Assembly (NCBI RefSeq): GCF_029193595.2
Contig: NZ_CP135052.1
Location: 3,038,001-3,102,000 of the forward strand
Length of the DNA: 64,000 nucleotides
From: Providencia hangzhouensis
GTDB lineage: Bacteria > Pseudomonadota > Gammaproteobacteria > Enterobacterales > Enterobacteriaceae
Reading direction: 5' to 3'
Both the position numbers and the translations under genes were made by a program. Shown in pieces: positions 50,554 through 61,186 of the stretch. Each line of letters opens with the position of its first letter. The stretch's first letter is position 1. The notes under the pieces are model-generated. The model worked only from the letters and a program-made list of their open reading frames with translations, was not told the DNA's origin and did no database searches.

Positions 50554-52290
50554 GTGATCAGTCAAGAACTAACATGGCAAGGCCTAATTCCTAACTTATC
50601 GTCATTTCAGACGAAATTTGTATCTTCAGAAACGTTGACCCCTGCAATTTTATCAGACATTCAGCCTAGGCTATCTGATGGCATACAACATTTTGTTGAT
50701 GAATTTGCCCAAACGCGCTTTATGTTTATCAAGTCTGATGAAAGTGAGACATATCTTAGCCTTTATGCTAATGCAATTACCCCATTACTGGCAGAGATAA
50801 ATACTATTGATGGTGACTATCAATTATCTGAAGATAACCGCGTTTTCCAGTGGGAAAATGGTGTTACAAGCCGTTTTTCTTCTCGTGATAAAATCGCTTA
50901 CCGTAATTGGATAGAACCCGAACAATTATTTGGCTATGTTACCCCTTCCTTGAATTTAGTCCCAGGCTTACTTCACCAAATCAATGGTGGCATATTAGTT
51001 ATCGCTGCTAGCACATTAATTAATCAACCTTTAATGTGGGCTCGCCTAAAAAATATGGTTAACCGTCAACAGCTTGAATGGCTACCTTATTCGGATAATC
51101 AACCTTTACCCATTGAAATTGAGCCACAGCCTTTAGAACTTAAAGTCATAATTGTTGGTGACCGACTCGCTCTAGAAGAATTTGAATTTACATCACCAGA
51201 GCTATTTAGCTGCGCTATTTATGGCGAATATGAGCCTGTTATGTTCTTCGAAGATGAAGAACAATTGACCTTATGGATGCGTTATATTAAATCCATTATT
51301 GATTCAAATAAATTACCGAATATTTCCCCTGATGGGTGGCTTCCTTTTATCCAACAAGCTGTACGTTACTGTGAGGATAAATTTAATCTTCCTCTTGATA
51401 ATCTTTGGTTAGTTCGCTCCCTTGTAGATGCCAGCCATTACCATGTCAACCATTTGCTCACTCAAGAGTCATTTAATCAAGCTAACGAAAATCGCCAATG
51501 GCGCCATAGTTTCCTAGCAGAACGTACTCAAGATGATATTTTGCAAGAACAGATCTTTGTTAAAACCGAAGGCGAAGTTATCGGCCAAGTTAATGGTTTA
51601 TCTGTTTTGCAATACCCAGGGCACCCTGACGCTATTGGTGAGCCTTCTCGGATCACCTGTGTCGCACATTTAGGTGATGGCGAATTCACTGACGTAGAAC
51701 GCAAAGCAGAGCTAGGTGGTAATATCCATGCCAAAGGCATGATGATCATGCAGGCCTATTTAAATTACGAGCTTAAATTAGAGCAACCTCAACCTTTCTC
51801 AGCCTCTATCGTCTTTGAGCAATCTTATGGTGAAGTTGATGGTGATAGCGCATCACTCGCAGAGCTGTGCGCTTTAATTAGTGCATTAGCACTACAGCCT
51901 ATTGACCAGCAAATTGCTATCACTGGTGCGGTTGACCAATTTGGCTATGTCCAACCTATTGGTGGGGTGAATGAGAAAATTGAAGGTTTCTTTGATATCT
52001 GTGAAAAACGCGGGTTAACTGGCAACCAAGGTGTCATCATCCCAATGGCAAATGTCCGCCATTTATGCACCAAATCTGCTGTCGTTGAAGCCGTAAAAGA
52101 AGGCCAATTCCATATTTGGCCTGTTGAACATGTCGCCCAAGCCATTACTTTACTCACTAAACAACCTTACTTTGAACAACAAGCTGAAGAGGAAAATGTA
52201 CACCTGTTAGCTTTAATTCAAGAACGCATTAATCAAGCAAATTCACCGGATAAGGCTAGACTTCCTTGGTTCTTAAAATGGATGAGTTAA
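50554..52290 (+). CDS. lonH: Lon-like protease LonH (YcbZ)
   Basis: 578 aa, GTG start. C-terminal Lon-type protease domain with catalytic Ser near residue 433 (GDSASLAELCALISALA) and Lys near 473 (GGVNEKIEGFF). The N-terminal AAA-like region has no normal Walker motif. Matches E. coli YcbZ throughout. Function poorly known; peptide or protein degradation. Confidence 0.93.
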   Translation: MISQELTWQGLIPNLSSFQTKFVSSETLTPAILSDIQPRLSDGIQHFVDEFAQTRFMFIKSDESETYLSLYANAITPLLAEINTIDGDYQLSEDNRVFQWENGVTSRFSSRDKIAYRNWIEPEQLFGYVTPSLNLVPGLLHQINGGILVIAASTLINQPLMWARLKNMVNRQQLEWLPYSDNQPLPIEIEPQPLELKVIIVGDRLALEEFEFTSPELFSCAIYGEYEPVMFFEDEEQLTLWMRYIKSIIDSNKLPNISPDGWLPFIQQAVRYCEDKFNLPLDNLWLVRSLVDASHYHVNHLLTQESFNQANENRQWRHSFLAERTQDDILQEQIFVKTEGEVIGQVNGLSVLQYPGHPDAIGEPSRITCVAHLGDGEFTDVERKAELGGNIHAKGMMIMQAYLNYELKLEQPQPFSASIVFEQSYGEVDGDSASLAELCALISALALQPIDQQIAITGAVDQFGYVQPIGGVNEKIEGFFDICEKRGLTGNQGVIIPMANVRHLCTKSAVVEAVKEGQFHIWPVEHVAQAITLLTKQPYFEQQAEEENVHLLALIQERINQANSPDKARLPWFLKWMS

Positions 52291-52328
52291 GTAAAGATTG
52301 CGTAAAAAATAGCAGATCGGAGTTGTTC

Positions 52329-52346
52329 AGCGTACAAGTGTAAGCT
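52329..52346 (+). promoter_or_regulatory. FabR-type operator upstream of fabA
   Basis: AGCGTACAAGTGTAAGCT lies 41 bp before the fabA start and closely follows the dyad recognised by FabR (AGCGTACA-N2-TGTACGCT type), the repressor of unsaturated fatty acid synthesis. Confidence 0.7.
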
Positions 52347-52386
52347 ATCCTGTACCCCTACACATAATAAAGGCTATCTTAAGAAC

Positions 52387-52905
52387 ATGGTTGATAAACG
52401 CGGATCCTACACAAAAGATGATTTAATTGCTTCTGGTAAAGGCGAATTATTTGGAGAAAATGGTCCTCCACTGCCATCAGGAAACATGTTGATGATGGAT
52501 CGCATCGTCAGTATGACTGAAGATGGTGGCACATTTAATAAAGGTTATGTGGAAGCTGAACTGGATATTAATCCAGACCTTTGGTTCTTTGGCTGCCACT
52601 TTACAAACGACCCTGTCATGCCTGGCTGTTTAGGCCTAGATGCAATGTGGCAGTTAGTTGGCTTCTATCTTGGCTGGCTTGGCGGTGAAGGAAAAGGACG
52701 TGCTTTAGGCGTTGGCGAAGTTAAATTTACAGGCCAAGTCCTCCCTACTGCGAAGAAAGTCACTTACCGCATCAGCTTTAAACGCGTGATCAACCGTAAG
52801 CTGATCATGGGGTTAGCAGACGGTGAAGTCTTAGTTGATGGTAAATTAATTTATACTGCAACAGACTTAAAAGTGGGTCTTTTTAAAGACACGAGCGCAT
52901 TCTAA
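52387..52905 (+). CDS. fabA: 3-hydroxydecanoyl-ACP dehydratase/isomerase
   Basis: 172 aa. Hot-dog fold with catalytic His ([15 protein letters not shown]) and Asp (LGLDAMWQL). It introduces the cis double bond in unsaturated fatty acid synthesis. Highly conserved throughout, same length as E. coli FabA. A FabR-type dyad precedes it and a 9-bp hairpin (52919-52940) follows. Confidence 0.97.
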   Translation: MVDKRGSYTKDDLIASGKGELFGENGPPLPSGNMLMMDRIVSMTEDGGTFNKGYVEAELDINPDLWFFGCHFTNDPVMPGCLGLDAMWQLVGFYLGWLGGEGKGRALGVGEVKFTGQVLPTAKKVTYRISFKRVINRKLIMGLADGEVLVDGKLIYTATDLKVGLFKDTSAF

Positions 52906-53034
52906 GCTTTGAAATGCAAACCTCCGCAATGGCGGAGGTTCTTAAATTGATTGATATCTTTAACTTAAAAACCCGAAAATACTCAAATAAACGAGTACAG
53001 GCTATTTAACCTAAAAGATTAAAAGAATGTGGGG

Positions 53035-53205
53035 TTACACTACCGCTATGGTTCGATCCTCCATCGCCTTTCGCCAACCACCTAGCCAATGCGACCGAGC
53101 ATCTACTGCTTGATATGGGCATAGTTCTTTAGAGCGCCCTGCTAAACCTGCTTGATAACCTCTTGATAAAGCTCTTTCTAAACGGTCTCGCTTCTGTCTT
53201 TTCAT
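53035..53205 (-). CDS. rmf: Ribosome modulation factor
   Basis: 56 aa: MKRQKRDRLERALSRGYQAG, then LAGRSKELCPYQAVDARSHW and LGGWRKAMEDRTIAVV, stop 53035-53037. Nearly identical in pattern to E. coli RMF, which dimerises 70S ribosomes to 100S in stationary phase. Convergent with fabA, as in E. coli. Confidence 0.95.
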   Translation of the reverse strand: MKRQKRDRLERALSRGYQAGLAGRSKELCPYQAVDARSHWLGGWRKAMEDRTIAVV

Positions 53206-53555
53206 GCCTTACTTCCCTCATCATTTAAATGGAAAAGAAAACAGCACCTACTATTTTTTAATAGGTACACTATAGAAATAGCGCCCGTTGATAAAAAAAT
53301 CAAGTAAAGATTTTCATATATTTGTCATAAATAGCATAAATGTGACTTGTATGTGGCAATTAATATAATCTATTGATTTTAATCATAAATAAAAATATCC
53401 TTTTATTTATCATCATATTAGATAACAAAAGAATTTATCATTCACTAATATATAAATTAAAAAGATATCTATATTTAATAAAAATAATAATGCACCTAAA
53501 ATATATAAACTATATATATTAAAGGTGCATTTAATATAAAATACTTAGGTAATAA
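53206..53555. other. AT-rich intergenic region between rmf and pqiC
   Basis: 350 bp, very AT-rich, no ORF. It carries the rmf promoter (minus strand). Apart from A/T runs I see no repeats like those in the satellite. Confidence 0.5.
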
Positions 53556-54110
53556 CTAGTATTTACCTATCTCTTTCGCAATACTCTCAGCCACTTGCTG
53601 CCAGCCCATCGATAACGTACGGACCAACTCCGGGTAACCATCTTCATTTTGATCTAATTGCACATCAAAATTACGGCGGATCACGTTGTTATTATGAGAG
53701 TAAGTCCAAAAGCCTTGAACTAATACTTTACCGTCATACCGCCCATTAAAGGCCGTTAAAGTGATATCGAGCGTATCCGGCGAGTTCTGTAATGGCTGCA
53801 AAGAAACTAGTTTTTCAGGTAATGCCGCAGATAATTCTCTCACCATCGACTGCCCAAGCTGTTGTTCTAATGGGCTAGCCCATAAGTGTGTACTCGCATT
53901 GGTATAACTGACATCTGTCGTTTGGTAAGTAATACCATTTGACGTCAATACATCCGATAACATGATGCGCTGTAACCATACTTGGCCTTTATCCATCACC
54001 TCTGCAGATTGTGTCTGAGGAGTTTTCATTGGCAATTGATAGTACTTTTTCTCAGGAGTACTACTACAAGCCGCCAATAATAAAACAAATATCGATAATA
54101 AATATCTCAT
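53556..54110 (-). CDS. pqiC: Lipoprotein PqiC
   Basis: 184 aa. Signal with lipobox LLAACSS (Cys15), then an ABC-transporter-associated lipoprotein fold (KYYQLPM, WLQRIMLSDVLTSNGITYQT). PqiC docks PqiB to the outer membrane in a lipid transport bridge. Its ATG overlaps the pqiB stop by one base (TAATG). Confidence 0.93.
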   Translation of the reverse strand: MRYLLSIFVLLLAACSSTPEKKYYQLPMKTPQTQSAEVMDKGQVWLQRIMLSDVLTSNGITYQTTDVSYTNASTHLWASPLEQQLGQSMVRELSAALPEKLVSLQPLQNSPDTLDITLTAFNGRYDGKVLVQGFWTYSHNNNVIRRNFDVQLDQNEDGYPELVRTLSMGWQQVAESIAKEIGKY

Positions 54111-55759
54111 TATTTTTTCACTCCTTTAGGCTCAACATCCTTCGTTGGCTCAGCTTCAAAAACTAATGCGTTACTCTTATTATTTAAAGTACGTAAAAGT
54201 GGCTGAACTTCTCTCAATACTTGGTCTAAACGCTGCATGTTATCCACCATTTTATTATAGGCTGGTGAACCAGGTTGGAAACCTTGCATTGCACGGTTCA
54301 TTTCTTGCAGTGTTTTTTGCAAGTCATGAGGTAAATTTTGGAACTCTTTACTCGCCATCACTTTGTTGAGCTGTGCCAACATGGCATTAGCTTCTTTAAC
54401 AACTTTCTGCCCTTCTGCCAATGTTTGTGTGGTTTGATTAAGCATTGGTTCAATTGGCATATTGTTAATTTTATCCAACACTGCAATGACTTTTTGTTGA
54501 ATTTGCGCTAACCCTGCACTGGTTGTCGGGATAATTTTATAGCCAGCAACTACAGTTGGGCCTTTATAAGGCTCTGCATTTTGCACAAAATCCAAATCAA
54601 CAAATAATGCGCCAGTTAGCAAGTTTCCTGATTTTAATGATGCCCTTAAGCCATCTTTCAAGGCTAAATTTAATTCATTTTTCAAATTAAAATTCTTACC
54701 GACATCTTTAGAGAAACGCTCTGGCTCAATGTGAATCAAAACCGGAATTCTAAAGTCATTATCCAGTGATTGGTCTAAACCTTCCGTATAAAAAGGCACT
54801 TGTGCAACGGTACCTAAACGAATACCACGGAACTCTACTGGCGCTCCGGGTTGCAGGCCTCGCACTGAGTCTGAGAAAAACAAAACAAAATCTTGATACT
54901 GCGTATACAAGGAATTTTGAATACTACTTTGGTTATCAAAGAGTTGGAATTCAGTATTTTCCTTCACATTTGCACCTGGAACCCACCCTGTTGGAACATC
55001 AAAACTCACACCACCGGTCAGTAATGTGGCTATTGAGCCCATTTCAACGTGAACACCTTGGGATGACATATCAAAAGCAATACCGCTGTCTTTCCAGAAA
55101 CGTACATTTGAACTAATCAATTTATCATAAGGCGCATTGATAAATAATTGGTAGCGCATATCACGCTTGTCCATATCAAAGTCACTGGTTTCAACAGAAC
55201 CAACTCGGTAACCACGGAATAATACTGGGTCACCTGGGTTTAGTTGCCCTGCCTTATCGCTCACCAATACAACACGAATTCCCTTAGCATCTGGTGATGC
55301 AAGAGGCGGAGTATCCAATAAGGTGAACTCGAAATGTTCTTTTGCCGCTAACCCCGGTTGAAGCTCAATGTAAGCACCTGAAAGTAATGTGCCAAGCCCA
55401 GTGACGCCATCACGCCCAATTGTCGGTTTTACAATCCAAAACGCGGAATCGGTACGCAACAATTCTTTCATTTCATTATTCAAGCGCGCTTTAATAATCA
55501 CTCGACTAAAGTTGTCATCAAGTGTCACGCTTTCTACAACGCCAATATCAACGCTGCGACTTTTAATTTTCGTTTTACCCGCTTCTATTCCTTCAGCATT
55601 GTAAGTGATTAATGTCACTTCAGGGCCTTGGTTGCTAAAGTGGTAAAATAAAACCCAAGCACCAAGCAAGAGCGTCACTATTGGGATCACCCATACAGGC
55701 GACCAACTTTTTAGCTTGCTAATTTTGGCATTGGCCTGCGGTGTTTCTTTTTCAGTCAC
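54110..55759 (-). CDS. pqiB: MCE protein PqiB
   Basis: 549 aa. One N-terminal membrane helix (WVIPIVTLLLGAWVLFYHF), three MCE domains (each starting like GIEAGKTKIKSRSVDIG..., GQLNPGDPVLFRGYRVG..., RGLQPGAPVEFRGIRLG...), then a long C-terminal helix that forms the needle spanning the periplasm. GTG start, overlapping pqiA by 4 bp. Confidence 0.95.
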   Translation of the reverse strand: MTEKETPQANAKISKLKSWSPVWVIPIVTLLLGAWVLFYHFSNQGPEVTLITYNAEGIEAGKTKIKSRSVDIGVVESVTLDDNFSRVIIKARLNNEMKELLRTDSAFWIVKPTIGRDGVTGLGTLLSGAYIELQPGLAAKEHFEFTLLDTPPLASPDAKGIRVVLVSDKAGQLNPGDPVLFRGYRVGSVETSDFDMDKRDMRYQLFINAPYDKLISSNVRFWKDSGIAFDMSSQGVHVEMGSIATLLTGGVSFDVPTGWVPGANVKENTEFQLFDNQSSIQNSLYTQYQDFVLFFSDSVRGLQPGAPVEFRGIRLGTVAQVPFYTEGLDQSLDNDFRIPVLIHIEPERFSKDVGKNFNLKNELNLALKDGLRASLKSGNLLTGALFVDLDFVQNAEPYKGPTVVAGYKIIPTTSAGLAQIQQKVIAVLDKINNMPIEPMLNQTTQTLAEGQKVVKEANAMLAQLNKVMASKEFQNLPHDLQKTLQEMNRAMQGFQPGSPAYNKMVDNMQRLDQVLREVQPLLRTLNNKSNALVFEAEPTKDVEPKGVKK

Positions 55760-57030
55760 CCGATGACTCCTTCTTGTTCAACAGTATTTACTGCATTTTT
55801 TCTTTCACAGCGATCCCAAGTTAATCTAGGGTCAAAGGTCATCGCTGCAAACATTGTGAGAATAACAACCACACCAAAGAAAATAATCCCCATCGCAGGG
55901 ACAATATTCATCAACTGCCCCATTTGAACCAAAGAGGCTAAAATAGTGATAACAAATACATCTATCATTGACCAACGACCAACATATTCCACCAACTCAT
56001 AAATAAAATGCATACGATGTGGGTCACGATTACCGTACCCCTTGGAATCTAGGCAAAGCCATGCAATTCCTATCATTTTCAATGTAGGCACCATGATACT
56101 GGCCACAAAAATCACCATGGCAACAGGATATGACCCGTCTTCCCACAACAAAATGACTCCGTCAATAATGGTCGAGTTTAATGCGGTTCCCAACGTATTT
56201 GTGGTCATCATTGGTAGTACGTTAGCAGGGATATACAACATAATTGATGTCACTAAAAGTGCCAAAGTCCATTGTAAACTTTGGTTTTTCCGTACACTAC
56301 CATGGGAGTGACAACGTGGGCATTTTGATTGTTCGGCAGGTAAAATCGCCGTACACACAAGACATAAACGTACATCTTGTTTAATACCCGTCTGGCCCAC
56401 GATTAACGGCTTATCTAATTTCGGAGCCGCTTCAATTCGGTTCCATAGCCAGTGACGATCTAAGCATTGAAAAGCCCTTACTTGCAGCATGCAGTACGCG
56501 CAATAAGGTAAAAAGCTTAACCCGATGCCAATATCGCCGTAAGCTATCAATTTAACAAAACTGACTAAGACCCCCGCTAGAAAGATCTCAGCCATACACC
56601 ACGCTTTCATTTGGAACAGTATACGGGTGATCACCACTTTAATACCTTTAGGAATATGAACTTGCAACCCTAAAAGGATAATGGTGACCATACAAAATGC
56701 AGGAATAATCAATGAAAAGAATAGAAAAAATAGTGCCAGACCGCTATAACGCGTGGTTGCTATAATTTCAATGATTTGGAATAGTGAAATTTCATTTTCA
56801 ATCCCTGCGGCGCCCATCTTAACAAAAGGGAACAAGCAGGCAACAAACAGCATAATTAATGCACTGAATGCATATGCTGCCGGCTGCTTATACGGATATC
56901 GCCACTTTGAGACCAATGTGGTTTCGCAGCGTGGACACGTTGCCTTGCTCCCTTGTTCCAACTCAGGAACTGCAACCAACATGTCACACTGAGGACAAAG
57001 CACATGTTCATGAGACGCATGGTTGCACAA
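55756..57030 (-). CDS. pqiA: Inner-membrane protein PqiA
   Basis: 424 aa. TTG start (MCNHASHEHVLCPQCDM), with GGAG 10 bp upstream; matches the E. coli N-terminus. Two halves, each with a zinc-ribbon (CPQCDM...CPRCE; CLVCTAILPAEQSKCPRC) and four membrane helices. Works with PqiB and PqiC in lipid transport between membranes. 30 bp after uup. Confidence 0.95.
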   Translation of the reverse strand: MCNHASHEHVLCPQCDMLVAVPELEQGSKATCPRCETTLVSKWRYPYKQPAAYAFSALIMLFVACLFPFVKMGAAGIENEISLFQIIEIIATTRYSGLALFFLFFSLIIPAFCMVTIILLGLQVHIPKGIKVVITRILFQMKAWCMAEIFLAGVLVSFVKLIAYGDIGIGLSFLPYCAYCMLQVRAFQCLDRHWLWNRIEAAPKLDKPLIVGQTGIKQDVRLCLVCTAILPAEQSKCPRCHSHGSVRKNQSLQWTLALLVTSIMLYIPANVLPMMTTNTLGTALNSTIIDGVILLWEDGSYPVAMVIFVASIMVPTLKMIGIAWLCLDSKGYGNRDPHRMHFIYELVEYVGRWSMIDVFVITILASLVQMGQLMNIVPAMGIIFFGVVVILTMFAAMTFDPRLTWDRCERKNAVNTVEQEGVIG

Positions 57031-57060
57031 AGTGTATTTGCTCCTTTAATTAAAACGTAA

Positions 57061-58968
57061 TTAGCCGTTCTTCAGCAATTCAAGCTCTTGCCAACGGTCA
57101 AATGCTTGCTCTAGTTCAGCTTCTTTTGCTGCTAGCTGACTCAGCGTTTTTTCTGTTACATCATGTGGTTGATTGAAAAAATCGGCATCACCAACTTGAG
57201 TTTGCAATGTTTCAATTTCACTTTCAAGTTGTTCCAATTTTGCTGGCAATTGTTCCAATTCACGTAATAAATTATAACTGAGCTTATTTGACCGTTTTAC
57301 CGCTTCTTTCGGCTTCGTTGGTTTATCTTGGCCAGTCACTTTACCTGTTTGTTCTGATTTCAAACTCACGGTTTGTGCTTTTTGTTGTTGAGCATCATAA
57401 TACCCACCAGCAAAACGGTTAATGACCCCATTACCTTCGAAGATCCAACATTCTGTCACACTGTTATCAACAAACTCTCGGTCATGGCTAACCAACAAAA
57501 CCGTTCCTTGGTAACCATCAACTAGCTCTTCGAGTAACTCTAAAGTTTCGACATCAAGGTCGTTAGTCGGTTCATCGAGGATCAATAAGTTACTTGGTTT
57601 TAGGAATAAACGCGCAAGCAACAAGCGGTTACGCTCACCACCAGAAAGCGCCCTAACAGGAGTCATCGCACGTTTTGGTGGAAACATAAAGTCTTGTAAG
57701 TAGCCTAAAACATGGCGTGGCTTGCCATTGACCATGACTTCTTGTTTGCCTTCCGCCAAGTTATCCATCACGGTTTTATCTGGGTCCAATGCCGCACGGT
57801 GCTGGTCGAAATAAGCAACTTCCAACTTAGTCCCACAATGAACTCGTCCGCTATCTGCTTGTAAATCTCCTAGCATTAAGCGCAATAATGTTGTTTTACC
57901 ACAACCGTTTGGCCCAACTAGCGCGATTTTATCGCCACGTAATACTTGAGCTGAAAAATCTTTTACCAGTACTTTATTATCAATCTGGTAATTCACATTT
58001 TCCATTTCGAACACAATTTTGCCAGAACGGGCTGCTTCACCCACTTGCATTTTCGCTGTGCCCATCACTTCACGACGCTCTGAACGCTCTACGCGTAGCG
58101 CTTTCAGCGCACGAACACGACCTTCGTTACGAGTACGTCGCGCTTTAATACCTTGGCGGATCCACGTCTCTTCTTGGGCTAATTTACGGTCGAATTCTGC
58201 ATTTTGCATCTCTTCAACACGCAATGCTTCTTCTTTATTCACCAAGTAGTCATCATAATTACCCGGCCAAGAAGACAGCTGCCCACGGTCTAAATCAATA
58301 ATACGTGTTGCCATATTACGGATAAACGAACGGTCATGGGAGATAAATACGATGCTGCCTTGGAAATCTTTTAGGAAGTTTTCCAGCCAAAGAATTGTTT
58401 CTATATCTAAGTGGTTGGTTGGCTCATCTAAAAATAGTACTCTTGGGTTACTCACTAACGCACGGCCCAAAGCGGCTTTACGAAGCCAACCGCCTGATAG
58501 TGAAGACAGTTCTGCATCCGCAGGTAAACCGAGTTTTTTCAGCACATCACTGATACGAGAGTCCAGCAACCATAAATTACGATTATCTAACACCTCTTGT
58601 AATTCAGCTAATTTATTTAGATTCTTTTCACTCGGGTCGGTTTCGACCTCTTTTGCAACATGGTGATAATCTTTGAGGTACTGAGCCTGTTCTGCAACAC
58701 CTTCAGCCACAAAATCAAAAATAGTGCCTTCAATATTACGCGGTGGGTCTTGCTGCAAGCGTGCAACAACTAAATCTTGCTCATAAACCAATTGGCCATC
58801 ATCTAACGGCTGTTCTTTCGTTAACACACGCATTAACGTTGATTTACCCGCACCATTGCGACCAACCAAACATACACGTTCGTTATCTTCGATATGAATT
58901 TCGGTATTATCCAGTAATGGGGCATCACTAAACGAAAGGTATGCACCCGACAAATTAATTAAAGCCAT
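57061..58968 (-). CDS. uup: ABC-F ATPase Uup
   Basis: 635 aa. Two ABC domains with Walker A GRNGAGKST and GPNGCGKTT, signatures LSGGWLRKA and LSGGERNRL, a linker between, and a C-terminal coiled coil (ELEQLPAKLEQLESEIETLQ). ABC-F proteins act on the ribosome; Uup also limits transposon precise excision. 11 bp behind rlmL, so in one operon. Confidence 0.96.
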   Translation of the reverse strand: MALINLSGAYLSFSDAPLLDNTEIHIEDNERVCLVGRNGAGKSTLMRVLTKEQPLDDGQLVYEQDLVVARLQQDPPRNIEGTIFDFVAEGVAEQAQYLKDYHHVAKEVETDPSEKNLNKLAELQEVLDNRNLWLLDSRISDVLKKLGLPADAELSSLSGGWLRKAALGRALVSNPRVLFLDEPTNHLDIETILWLENFLKDFQGSIVFISHDRSFIRNMATRIIDLDRGQLSSWPGNYDDYLVNKEEALRVEEMQNAEFDRKLAQEETWIRQGIKARRTRNEGRVRALKALRVERSERREVMGTAKMQVGEAARSGKIVFEMENVNYQIDNKVLVKDFSAQVLRGDKIALVGPNGCGKTTLLRLMLGDLQADSGRVHCGTKLEVAYFDQHRAALDPDKTVMDNLAEGKQEVMVNGKPRHVLGYLQDFMFPPKRAMTPVRALSGGERNRLLLARLFLKPSNLLILDEPTNDLDVETLELLEELVDGYQGTVLLVSHDREFVDNSVTECWIFEGNGVINRFAGGYYDAQQQKAQTVSLKSEQTGKVTGQDKPTKPKEAVKRSNKLSYNLLRELEQLPAKLEQLESEIETLQTQVGDADFFNQPHDVTEKTLSQLAAKEAELEQAFDRWQELELLKNG

Positions 58969-58979
58969 TGATTCTATCC

Positions 58980-61088
58980 TTACTCTGCGTGGCTAATTAG
59001 CCAGCAGTTATGTATTTGGCGGTTACGAGCAAAATCTTCTGACAGTGTTTTCGCTGTGATTTCTTGTGCTTGTAATCCTAATTCTTTAATTGCTTCAAGA
59101 TCCATTTTAAAACCGCGTTTGTTATTAGAAAACATTACGGTTCCACCACGGCGTAATAACCGCTTTAGGTGGGTAATCAATTGGATATGATCTCGTTGTA
59201 CGTCAAACGTACCATCCATGCGTTTTGAATTTGAAAATGTTGGGGGATCAATAAAGATCAAATCAAATTGTTCCCGGCTATTCGCCAGCCAACTCAAGCA
59301 ATCCGCTTGAATTAAACGATGTTGGCGACCTGTTAGCCCATTCGCTTGTAGGTTTTTCTCAGCCCACTCAAGATAAGTGCGTGACATATCTACGGAAGTG
59401 GTGCTTTTCGCGCCGCCAAGCCCTGCATGCACAGTGGCAGTGCCGGTGTAACAGAACAAGTTTAAGAAATCGGCATCTTTACTCATCTGGCCTAACATTT
59501 TACGGGCAATACGATGGTCAAGAAATAACCCTGTATCCAGATAGTCCGTCAAATTCACCAACATTTTCGCATTGTATTCTTGCACTAAAAAGAAATCGTC
59601 TTTTTGCGCTAATTTCTCATACTGCTGCTTGCCTTTTTGGCGCTGGCGCGTTTTTAACACTAGCTGATTCGATGTCAGTTCTAATACATTCATTGTTGCA
59701 GTGATCACATCAAATAGGCGTTGACGAGCTTTGCGTTCATCAACGGTTTTCGGTGGCGCGTATTCTTGGATCACCACTTTATCGCCATAAATATCAACCG
59801 CAACATTGTATTCAGGTAAATCAGCATCATAAACACGGTAACTATCAATGCCTTGTTGTTTTGCCCATTTACTTAATTTCTTGATATTTTTACGTAAACG
59901 ATTTGCAAAATCAGGTGAAATTTCCGCTATCGTTTCTGATGGCGTAGCCGCTAGCTGGTAGTTTTTCTGGACACAATCTAAAGGACCATTCTTAGCTTTA
60001 AATTCACGCTCTGAACGCAGTTGCAAACAGCTGAGTAACTCAGGAGAAGCACTAAAAATCGATAAACGCCAACCAGGGAAGCGTGCCTTCACGATCCGCC
60101 CTAACTGGCTATGTAGCGCAATTAAAGCAGGCTCACTTTCTAAACGCTCCCCATAAGGGGGATTGCTAATAATCGTGCCTAACGCATCGGCCTTAACTGG
60201 GTTTTCCAATGCAGCGGCATCACCTTGCTTAAAGGTGATTAAATCTTGTAACCCTGCACGGCGCGCGTTCGCACGAGCCATTTCCAGTACGCGCTTATCG
60301 ATATCAAAACCATAAAAACGCGATGTCGTTTCTTTCAAACCTTGGCGGAAACGCACTTGCGCTTCCGTGGTTAGTTCACGCCAAAGTTCCGCGTTAAATT
60401 TCGACCATGCATAAAAGCCCCAATGCGTACGGTGTAACCCGGGGGCTTTATCTGTTGCCATCATTGCGGCTTCAATTAACAAGGTTCCTGAACCGCACAT
60501 TGGGTCGACCAAGGGTGTTCCTTGCTGCCAACCTGAACGGTTGATAATTGCTGCCGCCAGAGTCTCTTTTAAGGGCGCTTGACCTGCCAAATCACGGTAG
60601 CCACGAATATGTAATGAATCACCACTTAAATCGAGTGCTACACTGGCTTTTTCTTTATTAAGGTAGACGTTGATGCGGATATCCGCTTGCTGGCGAGCGA
60701 CATCAGGACGTTGGTCTAGCTTGCGTACGAAGCTGTCTACGATAGCATCTTTCACTTTCAATGCACCGTATTGGCTGTTGCTAATTTCTTCGTTAGTCCC
60801 TGTAAAATGAACAACAAAGGTATCATTGACGGAGAAAATCTCACTCCAGTCGATTGCTTGTACACCGAGGTACAAATCTAAGTCACTGTAGACGTCAAAA
60901 TCATTCAGTGGCAATAAAATACGCGATGCCAGCCGACTCCACAGTAGGCTTTGGTACATCACACGTTCGTCGGCCTGAAAATAGACACCCCCTTGGGCCA
61001 CTTTGCATTGGCTAGCGCCAAGCGATTCTAATTCCGTTTTCAGTAGTTCTTCAAGGCCGCGAGCTGTGCTGGCAAACAGAGAATTCAT
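58980..61088 (-). CDS. rlmL: 23S rRNA m2G2445/m7G2069 methyltransferase RlmKL
   Basis: 702 aa from the ATG of [16 protein letters not shown], the E. coli start; an upstream frame to 61127 is not needed. THUMP domain, first methyltransferase ([26 protein letters not shown]) and second ([15 protein letters not shown] as [22 protein letters not shown]). Fused bifunctional enzyme as in E. coli. Confidence 0.96.
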   Translation of the reverse strand: MNSLFASTARGLEELLKTELESLGASQCKVAQGGVYFQADERVMYQSLLWSRLASRILLPLNDFDVYSDLDLYLGVQAIDWSEIFSVNDTFVVHFTGTNEEISNSQYGALKVKDAIVDSFVRKLDQRPDVARQQADIRINVYLNKEKASVALDLSGDSLHIRGYRDLAGQAPLKETLAAAIINRSGWQQGTPLVDPMCGSGTLLIEAAMMATDKAPGLHRTHWGFYAWSKFNAELWRELTTEAQVRFRQGLKETTSRFYGFDIDKRVLEMARANARRAGLQDLITFKQGDAAALENPVKADALGTIISNPPYGERLESEPALIALHSQLGRIVKARFPGWRLSIFSASPELLSCLQLRSEREFKAKNGPLDCVQKNYQLAATPSETIAEISPDFANRLRKNIKKLSKWAKQQGIDSYRVYDADLPEYNVAVDIYGDKVVIQEYAPPKTVDERKARQRLFDVITATMNVLELTSNQLVLKTRQRQKGKQQYEKLAQKDDFFLVQEYNAKMLVNLTDYLDTGLFLDHRIARKMLGQMSKDADFLNLFCYTGTATVHAGLGGAKSTTSVDMSRTYLEWAEKNLQANGLTGRQHRLIQADCLSWLANSREQFDLIFIDPPTFSNSKRMDGTFDVQRDHIQLITHLKRLLRRGGTVMFSNNKRGFKMDLEAIKELGLQAQEITAKTLSEDFARNRQIHNCWLISHAE

Positions 61089-61186
61089 AGTATTTATTAC
61101 CAATTTGGATGAAAAATTGTTGCGCATTATAGCTAATCTTATGCAGTTGTCATAAAGTTGCTACGCACAATTATAAGGATTAAAAA